This document shows positions 23,945 through 31,975 of a stretch of DNA of 40,503 bases, one piece after another; within the stretch, counting starts at the first letter, position 1; every line of letters begins with the position of its first letter. The notes under the pieces were generated by a model. That model worked only from the letters and a program-made list of their open reading frames with translations, was not told the DNA's origin and did not search any database. Both the position numbers and the translations under genes were made by a program. The stretch comes from an uncultured Bacilli bacterium (GTDB taxonomy: Bacteria > Bacillota_I > Bacilli_A > RF39 > UBA660). The stretch lies in assembly GCA_947598485.1 (NCBI GenBank), contig CANQFJ010000015.1, positions 1 to 40,503 of the forward strand, given 5' to 3'.

Positions 23945-25648
23945 TTATATAGCTGACCAAAAACGTGCTCTATAAGGTTTTTTATTTTCATCTTTTGGTG
24001 CTGAATTAAAGCCAGCTACCACATCATCGTGGCAGTCATTGTCTTGGAAATGCCACCATTCAGATTTAAGACCAGTAAGCCCAGCTCCTGTCATTAAACT
24101 ATTAAGTTCTTTAGATAAGGCATTATCTTTTGCGGCTGCTGGACCTAAAACATGCATATTAGTAGGCATTGCCGCACCTTCAAATGTTAAATCAGCAGCG
24201 CAAGCGGTATTATGCTTAGATATACCTTTAGCTAAAAAATATCCTAAGCCAAAATCTTTGGCAGCATCTGCTAACTCTTTTTCATGTTGGGTTCCTTTTT
24301 TCTCAACATAATTATTTACATAGTCATCATACATTTCACTCATTTTTTCTGAAACAGTATAAGGACGATAAGTATCATATATTACAATTGTACGATTTGT
24401 ACCTTTGATAGCTTTTGCTAATTTTTGCGCAAATGAATATGTAGCTAAAGGTTTATGCTCATCAGTATAAAGTTTTTTACCCGTTAGCTTTTCACCGCTC
24501 ATTGTTTGAATAGGTGTCATTTCATCATCCATAGCATATATTGCAGCAGTTTTATTAGTAATATTAAACTTGTAATTTGTTACCCCTACTTTCGGGAAAT
24601 ATTCTTCTAGGTTAACAGCAACATAACTACTATAAACATACCCACATTTTTGATTATCATATTCTACTAAAAGCCACAATGGATCTTTTCTACTAGTGCC
24701 TACAATTTTAAAGGCTGTTCCTTCCTTAATTGTTCCAAGAAGATTTTGTTTTGACCCTCCACCATTGTCTCTTACATTTAAAGGAACCATACCATAGCCA
24801 TTTAAGCCGCTTATATCAATTTCTGTATATTTATCTGTACACACTGTAGTAAATTCTGGATCAGGATCATCTTTATCGCCTTGTTCCTCAAAAGGTTTGG
24901 CCAAATACAAATATAACTGGCCTATAAATGTTCCCAATTCATCATCAGTTGCATCAGCGTAAGAAATAGAAACTAAATCGGCAATAGCCTCTTTTTGATC
25001 ATCAGGAAAATCTTTCATTTTATCATACAATTCTTCAGCAAGCTTTTCAATTTCACCTGTAAATTCAGTTTCAACTGCTTCAGCAATAGCCTCTAGTTCT
25101 TTACGACTCTTTTCGTTTAAATCAATACCTAAATCTTTTAATTCTCTTTCAGCTTCGGTTGTACCACTTCCAGGTATAATAGTAACTGTACTATCTCCAT
25201 AACTTGGACTAGGATTTACGCCTGTTTCTTCACTTTCCGTATTTGATTGGCTACTTTCCAATATTGCATCTATTTTATTAACAATATCAAATGTTGTAGT
25301 ATCTCCTGCTATATTAAAGGTACTAGATTTACTAGAAACTTTTACACCAACTTTTGGAGGAGCTTCATAAACTTCAGTAAAATCAACGGTATAAGTTGTA
25401 GAAAATGAAGCTTCCTCAGCAAATCTTCTTAAAAATGATTCATAAAATTTTTCTTTATTAATTTTTATCTCGCCATATAATCGATAATATGACCAATCTA
25501 GGGCATCTTGCATAGATGCCTCTGTTATAGATTTTACTAAATAATAATCTTGAGTATTAGTAGTAGTAAAGCTTTGAACTAATAAAAGAACTACTATAAT
25601 AAATATACCAAGAATAACTAACCAATAGCCCCATAGAGCTTCTTTCAT
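23945..25648 (-). CDS. Pseudopilin-SH3b-M15 peptidase fusion
   Basis: 567 aa in four parts. MKEALWGY plus a helix (about residues 8-27) and a TadE-like region to about 135 form a pseudopilin-like N-terminus. A low-complexity and then acidic helical region runs from about 136 to 260. An SH3b-like domain (about 265-345, LNVRDNGGG ... CGYVYSSYVAV) likely binds wall. The C-terminal domain (about 355-560) is an M15 D-Ala-D-Ala peptidase: YDTYRP, SKHNTACAADLTF with the metal His and Asp, and EWWHFQD with catalytic Glu and His. The usual Gly in the SxHxxG motif is Ala. It may open the wall for, or at the tip of, the filament. That role is inferred. Confidence 0.85.
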   Translation of the reverse strand: MKEALWGYWLVILGIFIIVVLLLVQSFTTTNTQDYYLVKSITEASMQDALDWSYYRLYGEIKINKEKFYESFLRRFAEEASFSTTYTVDFTEVYEAPPKVGVKVSSKSSTFNIAGDTTTFDIVNKIDAILESSQSNTESEETGVNPSPSYGDSTVTIIPGSGTTEAERELKDLGIDLNEKSRKELEAIAEAVETEFTGEIEKLAEELYDKMKDFPDDQKEAIADLVSISYADATDDELGTFIGQLYLYLAKPFEEQGDKDDPDPEFTTVCTDKYTEIDISGLNGYGMVPLNVRDNGGGSKQNLLGTIKEGTAFKIVGTSRKDPLWLLVEYDNQKCGYVYSSYVAVNLEEYFPKVGVTNYKFNITNKTAAIYAMDDEMTPIQTMSGEKLTGKKLYTDEHKPLATYSFAQKLAKAIKGTNRTIVIYDTYRPYTVSEKMSEMYDDYVNNYVEKKGTQHEKELADAAKDFGLGYFLAKGISKHNTACAADLTFEGAAMPTNMHVLGPAAAKDNALSKELNSLMTGAGLTGLKSEWWHFQDNDCHDDVVAGFNSAPKDENKKPYRARFWSAI

Positions 25649-25663
25649 TTAATTCTTCACCTC

Positions 25664-28600
25664 CTACTTCCAAGATGGTCCTATATCAGGAACTCCATCA
25701 CCATTTATATCTAAAGTATCATATTTATAAATTGTCCAATAATCGTTTGTAATTATAGGATCTTTACCATGATTTAATAAACCAGTATATGTTTCAAAAT
25801 TACTTGAAGCATTATTCTTTGCTTCAGTTCTATGTGGAGCATCAAATTGATTTGGGAACTTTTCCTCTAGTTCATCAATGAAATTACTATAGCAGAAGAC
25901 ATTAGACATAATACATTTTCCACCTTGTCCAGATGTACCTTCTTGCCATATATAACCTTTACCTTTGCATGTTTTTTCGTCTGTTATATCGTCAAGATCA
26001 TAGTTATAACATGTTAATGACTTATTACTATAAGCTCCCTGTGATTGTTGCTCGTTATTATACTCTTTAATCCAAGTTACCATATCAGGAGTCATAACAA
26101 CATGTAAAACATAATCAGGAATATCCGCAATATTAACATTTTCATTATCTTTTCCTCCTGATCTTGCTTCAATTTCAGCTATCGTATTTGATGCCTTTTC
26201 AGCAACTAATGAATTAGAAGGATTATTACTATCCCAGTTATATCCAAGGCGTCTATCGTTAGGATTCATGTTTTGCGGAGTTACTGTTCTAAATTCAAAT
26301 TGTACTTTACCATCATTTGTCCTGTTATTTTTTAGAACATATATACACTTTCCTACACAAACGGCTCGACAGTTTGGACAGCAATTTTCATTTACAGTAG
26401 ATTTTGATAAAGCTTCTGCCCTACTACCTGCCTTTTCGCATTTATCCGCATCGTAAGATGTACTGCTACATACATAATATGCTCCTGCTTCTTTTACACA
26501 GTAGCTTTCACCTGTATCAGACGGAGGGCATATATCTTTTTTGCATTCTTCCCAGTTAGCGTGTTTGCCTCCAATATCACACTCATCTATAGTGCGAGTA
26601 TTTCCATCTTTATCTACACAACTACTTTGAGATACGGCATATGTACACGCATATTCATTAATAGCTATTTCTTTGTCGGTATCAGAAGCATCAGAGCCTA
26701 CACCAGAAGTAATTGGATATGAAGCTGAAGAACCTTGTAAATTTCTTGCGTATGTAGATAAGCTATTAGATTTTGAACTATAAATTCTTCCTAATTCTCC
26801 GCTATTATAAAAGGTTCCTACATTTTGAATGTTTAAAATATAAATATATGTTCCTTGTGGAGTATCTGCAGAAACTGGAACACCTGGAACCTGACTATAA
26901 TTTTTGTTTAGTGTTGGATCTTCAAGATACTGTATTTTTATTTCTCCCGTTCCATGCTCAGTATAATAAACTAATCTTGTATCATAATCACCAGAGCCTA
27001 CAGCAGCCTTATGAATATATTTTACTTTTGTAACGGGATGGCTTTCTGAGCCACAGTCAAATTGGGCAGTACTTTCATTATATTTGCACATAAAGAAGTC
27101 ATAATTATCATAAGTTGAATCATCTAATGTGTGAAGTTCACCTGATTTACAAGAATAATCATCATTTATTTCGCCCGTACAGTATGTATTAACATATTGT
27201 TCCTCTCCTGAAAATAAAGATTCAATCTTTCCTTCTGAACCTAAAGAAGTACATTTTACAGAGCTATCTTCGGCACAATCTTCTGCTTTAACTTCTTCAT
27301 TTTTTGCAAACATGATATCACAATTTCCATCACCACAGGATGTGTTTTGAACGTCTCCAATCCATTTATGTCTCGATGGATTAGTTGGATCAGGCTCATC
27401 ATATGAATATTTAATTTCTGGATCATATTTATAAACCATATTCCAGAAGGCACTATCTTGATAGCCTTCGGATAAGGTTTCATAATTTTTATCGCCAACA
27501 CAAGAGTTATATTGGTCAATTGTTTTTTTTAACTCTTCAACCAAATCTATAACGTCTTTTTGAGCCGCTTTTAAATAAGTTTTATAATCCTTTATTTTAG
27601 AGTTGAAATGGTCCTCTGCTTCAGTTTTCTTACATACTTCTTGATTATCACTTAATTCACAGCTAATATTATTATCACGTGATGCAGGTGCAACAGTAAA
27701 GTAGCTTATTGATCCCTGTCCTTGAACGGTTCCGCTTTCAACAGAATCGCTTTCGGCAGAAACATTAAGGTTTGTTTTAAATAATAAGCTTCCATCGCTA
27801 GAATATCCCCTTATGATGTAAGATAAACTTATTTCATCATCATTTCCTGAATTATCTAATCTATAGTTAAATCTAGTACCACTTCTTGTAATTGTTAACG
27901 ATCCACTGGTAAAACTAGTTGTATAATGAGTTCCTTCATCTTTGAAATTACATGAAACACTGCCCTCAGTTTGATCTCCCATGATTCCATATCTTAACAA
28001 TAGTTCATAATCATCTCTATCATCATTATTATATTTTTGAATAAGACTTTCAAGAGATTGGCTTGTGCTACCAATATCGCCATTTAAATTTTTATAAAAT
28101 TGAATAACATTTTTACTTATTACATCATATTGTATAACTTTCCATGCATCCTCAGTTGATGTGTAAGAACCTTTAGTACATCCTGATGCAGTAAGGTTAA
28201 CAGTACAACTTGCTTTATTACAATATAGTACATTACTTGCTTGAAGATCAGTATCAAAATCAAGATTTGCTAATACATTAAATACATTAAATTTATTAAT
28301 AGCTTCAATTATTTTGTTTTCCGTTTCTTCTACTTTTTCATTAAATAGTGCATCATCAAATCTTGTTGAATAACAGTCTTGTTGCCCTTTCATAGAAAGA
28401 GTTATTTTAAAATATCTTCCTTCTTCAACTGTTTGTTTATATGGCACTCTTATTGAATATTGTTCCCTACATAAAATTGAACAATACGGATTATCGGCAA
28501 CTGCATTAGCGTTTTTTTCATCTATTAATTTGTATGAATTATTTGCTGCATCGGCTTGCGCTCCAAGCAGGCATTTTTTTATATTAAACCCTTCACCTTC

Positions 28601-30016
28601 AATATAGCCTTCAAGAAATTTGTATTCTACTAGCCCATCTTTATCAGGGGTTAAACCATCTTTACAAATTTGTGGCAAAGTTGAATCAGGATAGCATATG
28701 TCACCCTCACATACTATAGGTGAGCAGGTATTTGAACACATTTTTGTGCAATTTTTCATAGGAATTTCAATATTTCCACTGTTTTCTCTTTGTGTCTTAG
28801 AAGCAACTAAAAATCTTTGATAATTGCCACTTTTTTTGCCACTATGCATTAACTCAGCACCAATTAAAGCAGAAGGATCTCTGTATACGTAGCTTAACAT
28901 AGCTTTAACATCTTCACACTCGTCGCATTCTTCTTCCTCAGAAGCAGATTCAATTATAATAGTTCCTTTTATTTCAATAGCAATATATAAAGTTAAATTT
29001 TTTTTGCCATTTGAATCGGTAGTTACAGCATCACTAAATGTTTCAAAAACATTAGTGCCATAAGTAATAGGCGTTGAATAGTCATCAAAATTATTACTTG
29101 ATTCTGTAGATATTCCAACTATAGTCGAAGTATAATTGCCAAAATTTGAATTATCAAATGAATTAAAAATAAAACTTCCCTCACTGGCGTCAAAATTAGT
29201 TAATTTTAGTGTAACTATCTTTTTTTGAATTACGTTCTTAGTAATTTGGTCAGGTTCATCAGATGGATTTTCTGGTGTAGATTGATTTAGATAAAATGGA
29301 TCACCTGTGCCTTCTTCCGTAGCTCCTAAAACGTCAACAACTGATGTTTCAACATGAGCAAGCATATCATCCGTATACGATTCTTCTGCCTTTAAACCTA
29401 TACGGTATAATATAGCAGCATCATGAATAACTTTTTCAGCATCAGCTTTTGCACTATCAGACAAGTTACTATGTGGAATTATATGATTCGGATCCGCATA
29501 AACGCCATCTTTTGCAAAGGATTCCGCCAATGCACTAAGAGCATTCATTGCAATATCTCTTTTAGATTTATATGCCCTATTAGTATGACCATCCCAAAAG
29601 ATTCTTAAAGCAAACCCTTTAGCATACGAAAATAAGTCGCCAGTAGTTTGAAATTCACTATCATCAGATGGCATGGTTGTAATAATTTTGGCAAGACCAT
29701 ACTCTTCATTAGCTTTACTTGTATCCTCCATGAAAACAGAATTTACAATAAAGTTATCACCATCTCCATGTGCATATCCTGGATCCATACAATAAATATC
29801 ATAGCTTTGGTGGTCTATCGTATATTCTGCAGTATAAATACTACTTGAATATGACCACCTTTCACCATTGTCAATAAAATATAAATTAACACTTGCGTTC
29901 TTTTTTCCCGTACGCTTAAATACTTCGTCTTTTGCAAAGGCATTAGCGTCAATGATTCCTATGCATAAGGTTAATAATGTTAAAGAAAGTAAAAGTATTT
30001 TTTTTAATATTTTCAT
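25664..30016 (-). CDS. Giant Cys-rich secreted surface protein (1450 aa)
   Basis: Signal peptide of about 27 residues (MKILKKILLLSLTLLTLC...ANA), then a long exported polypeptide with about 45 cysteines. Dense clusters include CTKMCSNTCSPIVCEGDIC, NCCPNCRAVCVGKC and CVKEAGAYYVC. Near residue 75, IYCMDPGYAHGDG resembles the Cys site of thioester adhesin domains, but I cannot find the partner Gln motif. No LPxTG or C-terminal membrane helix is present; the end has one DxNxDGxxD calcium-loop-like motif (DINGDGVPD). The ATG overlaps the stop of the upstream membrane protein gene by ATGA. Likely the adhesive or structural surface component of the Tad-like system; no family recognised with confidence. 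Confidence 0.75.
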   Translation of the reverse strand: MKILKKILLLSLTLLTLCIGIIDANAFAKDEVFKRTGKKNASVNLYFIDNGERWSYSSSIYTAEYTIDHQSYDIYCMDPGYAHGDGDNFIVNSVFMEDTSKANEEYGLAKIITTMPSDDSEFQTTGDLFSYAKGFALRIFWDGHTNRAYKSKRDIAMNALSALAESFAKDGVYADPNHIIPHSNLSDSAKADAEKVIHDAAILYRIGLKAEESYTDDMLAHVETSVVDVLGATEEGTGDPFYLNQSTPENPSDEPDQITKNVIQKKIVTLKLTNFDASEGSFIFNSFDNSNFGNYTSTIVGISTESSNNFDDYSTPITYGTNVFETFSDAVTTDSNGKKNLTLYIAIEIKGTIIIESASEEEECDECEDVKAMLSYVYRDPSALIGAELMHSGKKSGNYQRFLVASKTQRENSGNIEIPMKNCTKMCSNTCSPIVCEGDICYPDSTLPQICKDGLTPDKDGLVEYKFLEGYIEGEGFNIKKCLLGAQADAANNSYKLIDEKNANAVADNPYCSILCREQYSIRVPYKQTVEEGRYFKITLSMKGQQDCYSTRFDDALFNEKVEETENKIIEAINKFNVFNVLANLDFDTDLQASNVLYCNKASCTVNLTASGCTKGSYTSTEDAWKVIQYDVISKNVIQFYKNLNGDIGSTSQSLESLIQKYNNDDRDDYELLLRYGIMGDQTEGSVSCNFKDEGTHYTTSFTSGSLTITRSGTRFNYRLDNSGNDDEISLSYIIRGYSSDGSLLFKTNLNVSAESDSVESGTVQGQGSISYFTVAPASRDNNISCELSDNQEVCKKTEAEDHFNSKIKDYKTYLKAAQKDVIDLVEELKKTIDQYNSCVGDKNYETLSEGYQDSAFWNMVYKYDPEIKYSYDEPDPTNPSRHKWIGDVQNTSCGDGNCDIMFAKNEEVKAEDCAEDSSVKCTSLGSEGKIESLFSGEEQYVNTYCTGEINDDYSCKSGELHTLDDSTYDNYDFFMCKYNESTAQFDCGSESHPVTKVKYIHKAAVGSGDYDTRLVYYTEHGTGEIKIQYLEDPTLNKNYSQVPGVPVSADTPQGTYIYILNIQNVGTFYNSGELGRIYSSKSNSLSTYARNLQGSSASYPITSGVGSDASDTDKEIAINEYACTYAVSQSSCVDKDGNTRTIDECDIGGKHANWEECKKDICPPSDTGESYCVKEAGAYYVCSSTSYDADKCEKAGSRAEALSKSTVNENCCPNCRAVCVGKCIYVLKNNRTNDGKVQFEFRTVTPQNMNPNDRRLGYNWDSNNPSNSLVAEKASNTIAEIEARSGGKDNENVNIADIPDYVLHVVMTPDMVTWIKEYNNEQQSQGAYSNKSLTCYNYDLDDITDEKTCKGKGYIWQEGTSGQGGKCIMSNVFCYSNFIDELEEKFPNQFDAPHRTEAKNNASSNFETYTGLLNHGKDPIITNDYWTIYKYDTLDINGDGVPDIGPSWK

Positions 30017-30747
30017 AGTTTCCTCTTTTTTCTAATTATAATAATAGTTCCTATTACTAAAATAATTATTATTGCCATGCTCGCTATAATCACAAGTTTA
30101 TATTTACCAATAAATTCAAGTAGTTTATCGAAGAAACTCTTTTGTTCGCTTTTTTTCTTTTCTTCTTGCTTTTTTATTTCGTTTTCTACTTTCTCAATAA
30201 ATTCTCCGTAGGTAAAATCTTGGCTAAAAGTCACATATTCCTGACAAAGATAATAATCCGGGATTTCACTGCATATTGCATAATGTGAATATTCATTTAC
30301 TCTCGGAGTTGTAATGTGAAAAGTTCTCACTTTTGTTCCCTCACATGATGTTTTATCTGAAGCATAAGCAGTAATAGTAAAATTATTTATTTGACTTACA
30401 TCATCCCATCTTATTTTAAGAATGCCATCTTCACCAACTTCAGAAAAATAATATTTTTGACTCTTTTTAGTCACGCTATCTTTAACGTCGATATAAAAAT
30501 TTTCACTAAGGTTTAAAACATTTACATTGATAAAAAGATCATAGATAGGATCGCACTCTTCGTCACCATCACAAGAATTTGGTTCTTGTTCGATAATTTC
30601 TTTATCAGACTCATATTTTACATTTATATTTTTAGCTTCCTTATTAAGGGCTGCTTGTTCTGCATAACTACATTTAGCATTAACGGAAGAAACTCCCAAA
30701 AATAAGGTAAGCATTGCTACTGTGCAAGATAATATTTTCTTATTCAT
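30013..30747 (-). CDS. Cys-containing type I membrane protein
   Basis: 244 aa: a signal peptide ending near ANA/VNA (SSVNA), an extracytoplasmic region of about 165 residues with nine cysteines (CDGDEEC, SCEGT, ICSEIPDYYLC), a charged coiled linker (KKQEEKKKSEQK), one membrane helix (LVIIASMAIIIILVIGTIIII) and a basic tail (RKKRKL). The layout is that of a wall-spanning anchor. It heads operon B and is translationally coupled to the giant Cys-rich protein, so the two may act as a pair with this one holding the other to the membrane. Family unknown. Confidence 0.75.
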   Translation of the reverse strand: MNKKILSCTVAMLTLFLGVSSVNAKCSYAEQAALNKEAKNINVKYESDKEIIEQEPNSCDGDEECDPIYDLFINVNVLNLSENFYIDVKDSVTKKSQKYYFSEVGEDGILKIRWDDVSQINNFTITAYASDKTSCEGTKVRTFHITTPRVNEYSHYAICSEIPDYYLCQEYVTFSQDFTYGEFIEKVENEIKKQEEKKKSEQKSFFDKLLEFIGKYKLVIIASMAIIIILVIGTIIIIRKKRKL

Positions 30748-30772
30748 TTTTATACCTTCTCTACTATCTTAA

Positions 30773-30801
30773 ATTTTAACATAATGCAATCTTCTTTTCA
30801 A
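30773..30801 (-). promoter_or_regulatory. Promoter of Tad-like operon B
   Basis: TTGAAA, 17 bp, extended -10 TGTTAAAAT on the minus strand, 26 nt before the first start codon. No clear promoter is visible inside the operon. Confidence 0.75.
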
Positions 30802-30829
30802 TGATAAAGCGTAAAAAAGGTTAAACAAA

Positions 30830-30858
30830 TTGCAAGAGTTTTTCCTTTATGTTATTAT
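30830..30858 (+). promoter_or_regulatory. Promoter of the YkuE-like gene
   Basis: TTGCAA, 17 bp, extended -10 TGTTATTAT on the plus strand, back to back with the operon B promoter (29 bp apart). Confidence 0.6.
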
Positions 30859-30882
30859 AAATATAATATAGAGGTTGAGCAC

Positions 30883-31677
30883 ATGAAAAGGTTTTTTATA
30901 TTTCTGATTTTAGCTATCTTCTTTTTATTTATATATGCGTATTTTATCGATACTTCAGGAGTTAAAGTAAAAGAATATAAATATGAAAGCACATCACTAC
31001 CAAAAGGATTTAATGATTTCAAAATAGTTCATTTTTCGGATTTTTTATATGAAAAACCAGATGATTTAAAGCACTTAGAACAAGTTATTAAAAAAATCAA
31101 TGAATATACACCTGATATTGTTGTGTTCACTGGAGATCTTTTAAAAAGCAAAATAAATGATAAAGATAAGAATGATCTAATTAATCTATTAAAGGGTTTA
31201 AAGCCAGAATTATTTAAGTATGCCATTTCGGGTGATAATGATCCAGATGATATAAAGGATATTTATGATGCCGCGGGTTTTAAATACTTAGATAATAATG
31301 CTGAATATATCTTTAATGAAGATGTAGAGCCTATTGTTATTGCCACACAAGATTTATCTCAAGAAGCCATGCAAAATATTAATGAACTTGAATATAAATT
31401 TGCTATAACACTTATTCACAAGCCTGATGACTATGATAATTTGGCTTTATTGGGTGCAGATAATTTAATTTTGGCTGGCCATAGTCTTGGAGGCCAAATA
31501 AGAATTCCTTTCTGGGGTGCTTTAATAAAGAAAAATGGAGCTACCAAGTACTCTGATGATTATTATCAAGCTGATAATAAGACTATGTATGTATCATATG
31601 GAATCGGTACAGAAAAAACCCCTTTTAGATTATTTAATAAACCCTCTATTAATGTTTATCGTTTATATAGCAAATAA
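30883..31677 (+). CDS. YkuE-like phosphoesterase with altered metal site
   Basis: 264 aa with an N-terminal membrane helix (FFIFLILAIFFLFIYAYF) and a calcineurin-like phosphoesterase fold outside or at the membrane. The family blocks can be placed, but several ligands are changed: the usual Asp-x-His is HFSDFLYE (His lost), GDLL is kept, the usual GNHD is SGDND, LIHKPD keeps its His, and the usual GHTHGGQ is GHSLGGQ (second His lost). Known YkuE-type enzymes dephosphorylate lipid- or wall-linked substrates. This copy may bind metal poorly or do another job. GAGGTTGAG lies before the ATG. It is divergent from the Tad-like operon B, so a role there is possible. Confidence 0.8.
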   Translation: MKRFFIFLILAIFFLFIYAYFIDTSGVKVKEYKYESTSLPKGFNDFKIVHFSDFLYEKPDDLKHLEQVIKKINEYTPDIVVFTGDLLKSKINDKDKNDLINLLKGLKPELFKYAISGDNDPDDIKDIYDAAGFKYLDNNAEYIFNEDVEPIVIATQDLSQEAMQNINELEYKFAITLIHKPDDYDNLALLGADNLILAGHSLGGQIRIPFWGALIKKNGATKYSDDYYQADNKTMYVSYGIGTEKTPFRLFNKPSINVYRLYSK

Positions 31678-31710
31678 AAACATAGTATTATAAAAATTCT
31701 ACTATGTTTA
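31675..31710. terminator. Bidirectional terminator
   Basis: ACATAGTA / TACTATGT, 8-bp perfect stem with T-rich tails on both strands. It serves the YkuE-like gene and the convergent 95-aa gene, whose stop lies inside it. Confidence 0.8.
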
Positions 31711-31975
31711 TATTTTTCTTTAATTTTTCAATTAAATCTTCTTTTTCATATTTCATAAAAATATCTTTGAAATTACTATTATCCATTAAGAAAATATCAT
31801 AATATTTTATAAATATTGCTTGATAATTAGTTACTCCTAGTTCTTTTAAATAATTAATATTTTCTGAAACTAATTTTTTTTGACTTTTAATTATTTCTAA
31901 TAATTTTTCGGGAGTATTGTCGATAATTTCATCAATATCATCTTTGCTAAAATTTAACTTTTCTAAAAACTTCAT
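31688..31975 (-). CDS. Unrecognised small helical protein (95 aa)
   Basis: No family recognised. The protein is almost entirely alpha-helical by composition, cytosolic, with no signal or membrane segment. One unit of the pattern seen in its two operon neighbours is visible: a Leu/Ile-rich helix, then NINYLKELGVTNYQAIFIKYYDIF. The start overlaps the stop of the 354-aa gene by ATGA, so the two are coupled. The terminator overlaps its stop. It is probably an accessory partner of the two larger proteins. Confidence 0.7.
   Translation of the reverse strand: MKFLEKLNFSKDDIDEIIDNTPEKLLEIIKSQKKLVSENINYLKELGVTNYQAIFIKYYDIFLMDNSNFKDIFMKYEKEDLIEKLKKNINIVEFL

Noticed and set aside
27256-27519. 87-aa minus-strand ORF
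   Set aside because: A shifted frame inside the 1450-aa gene; no start signals.
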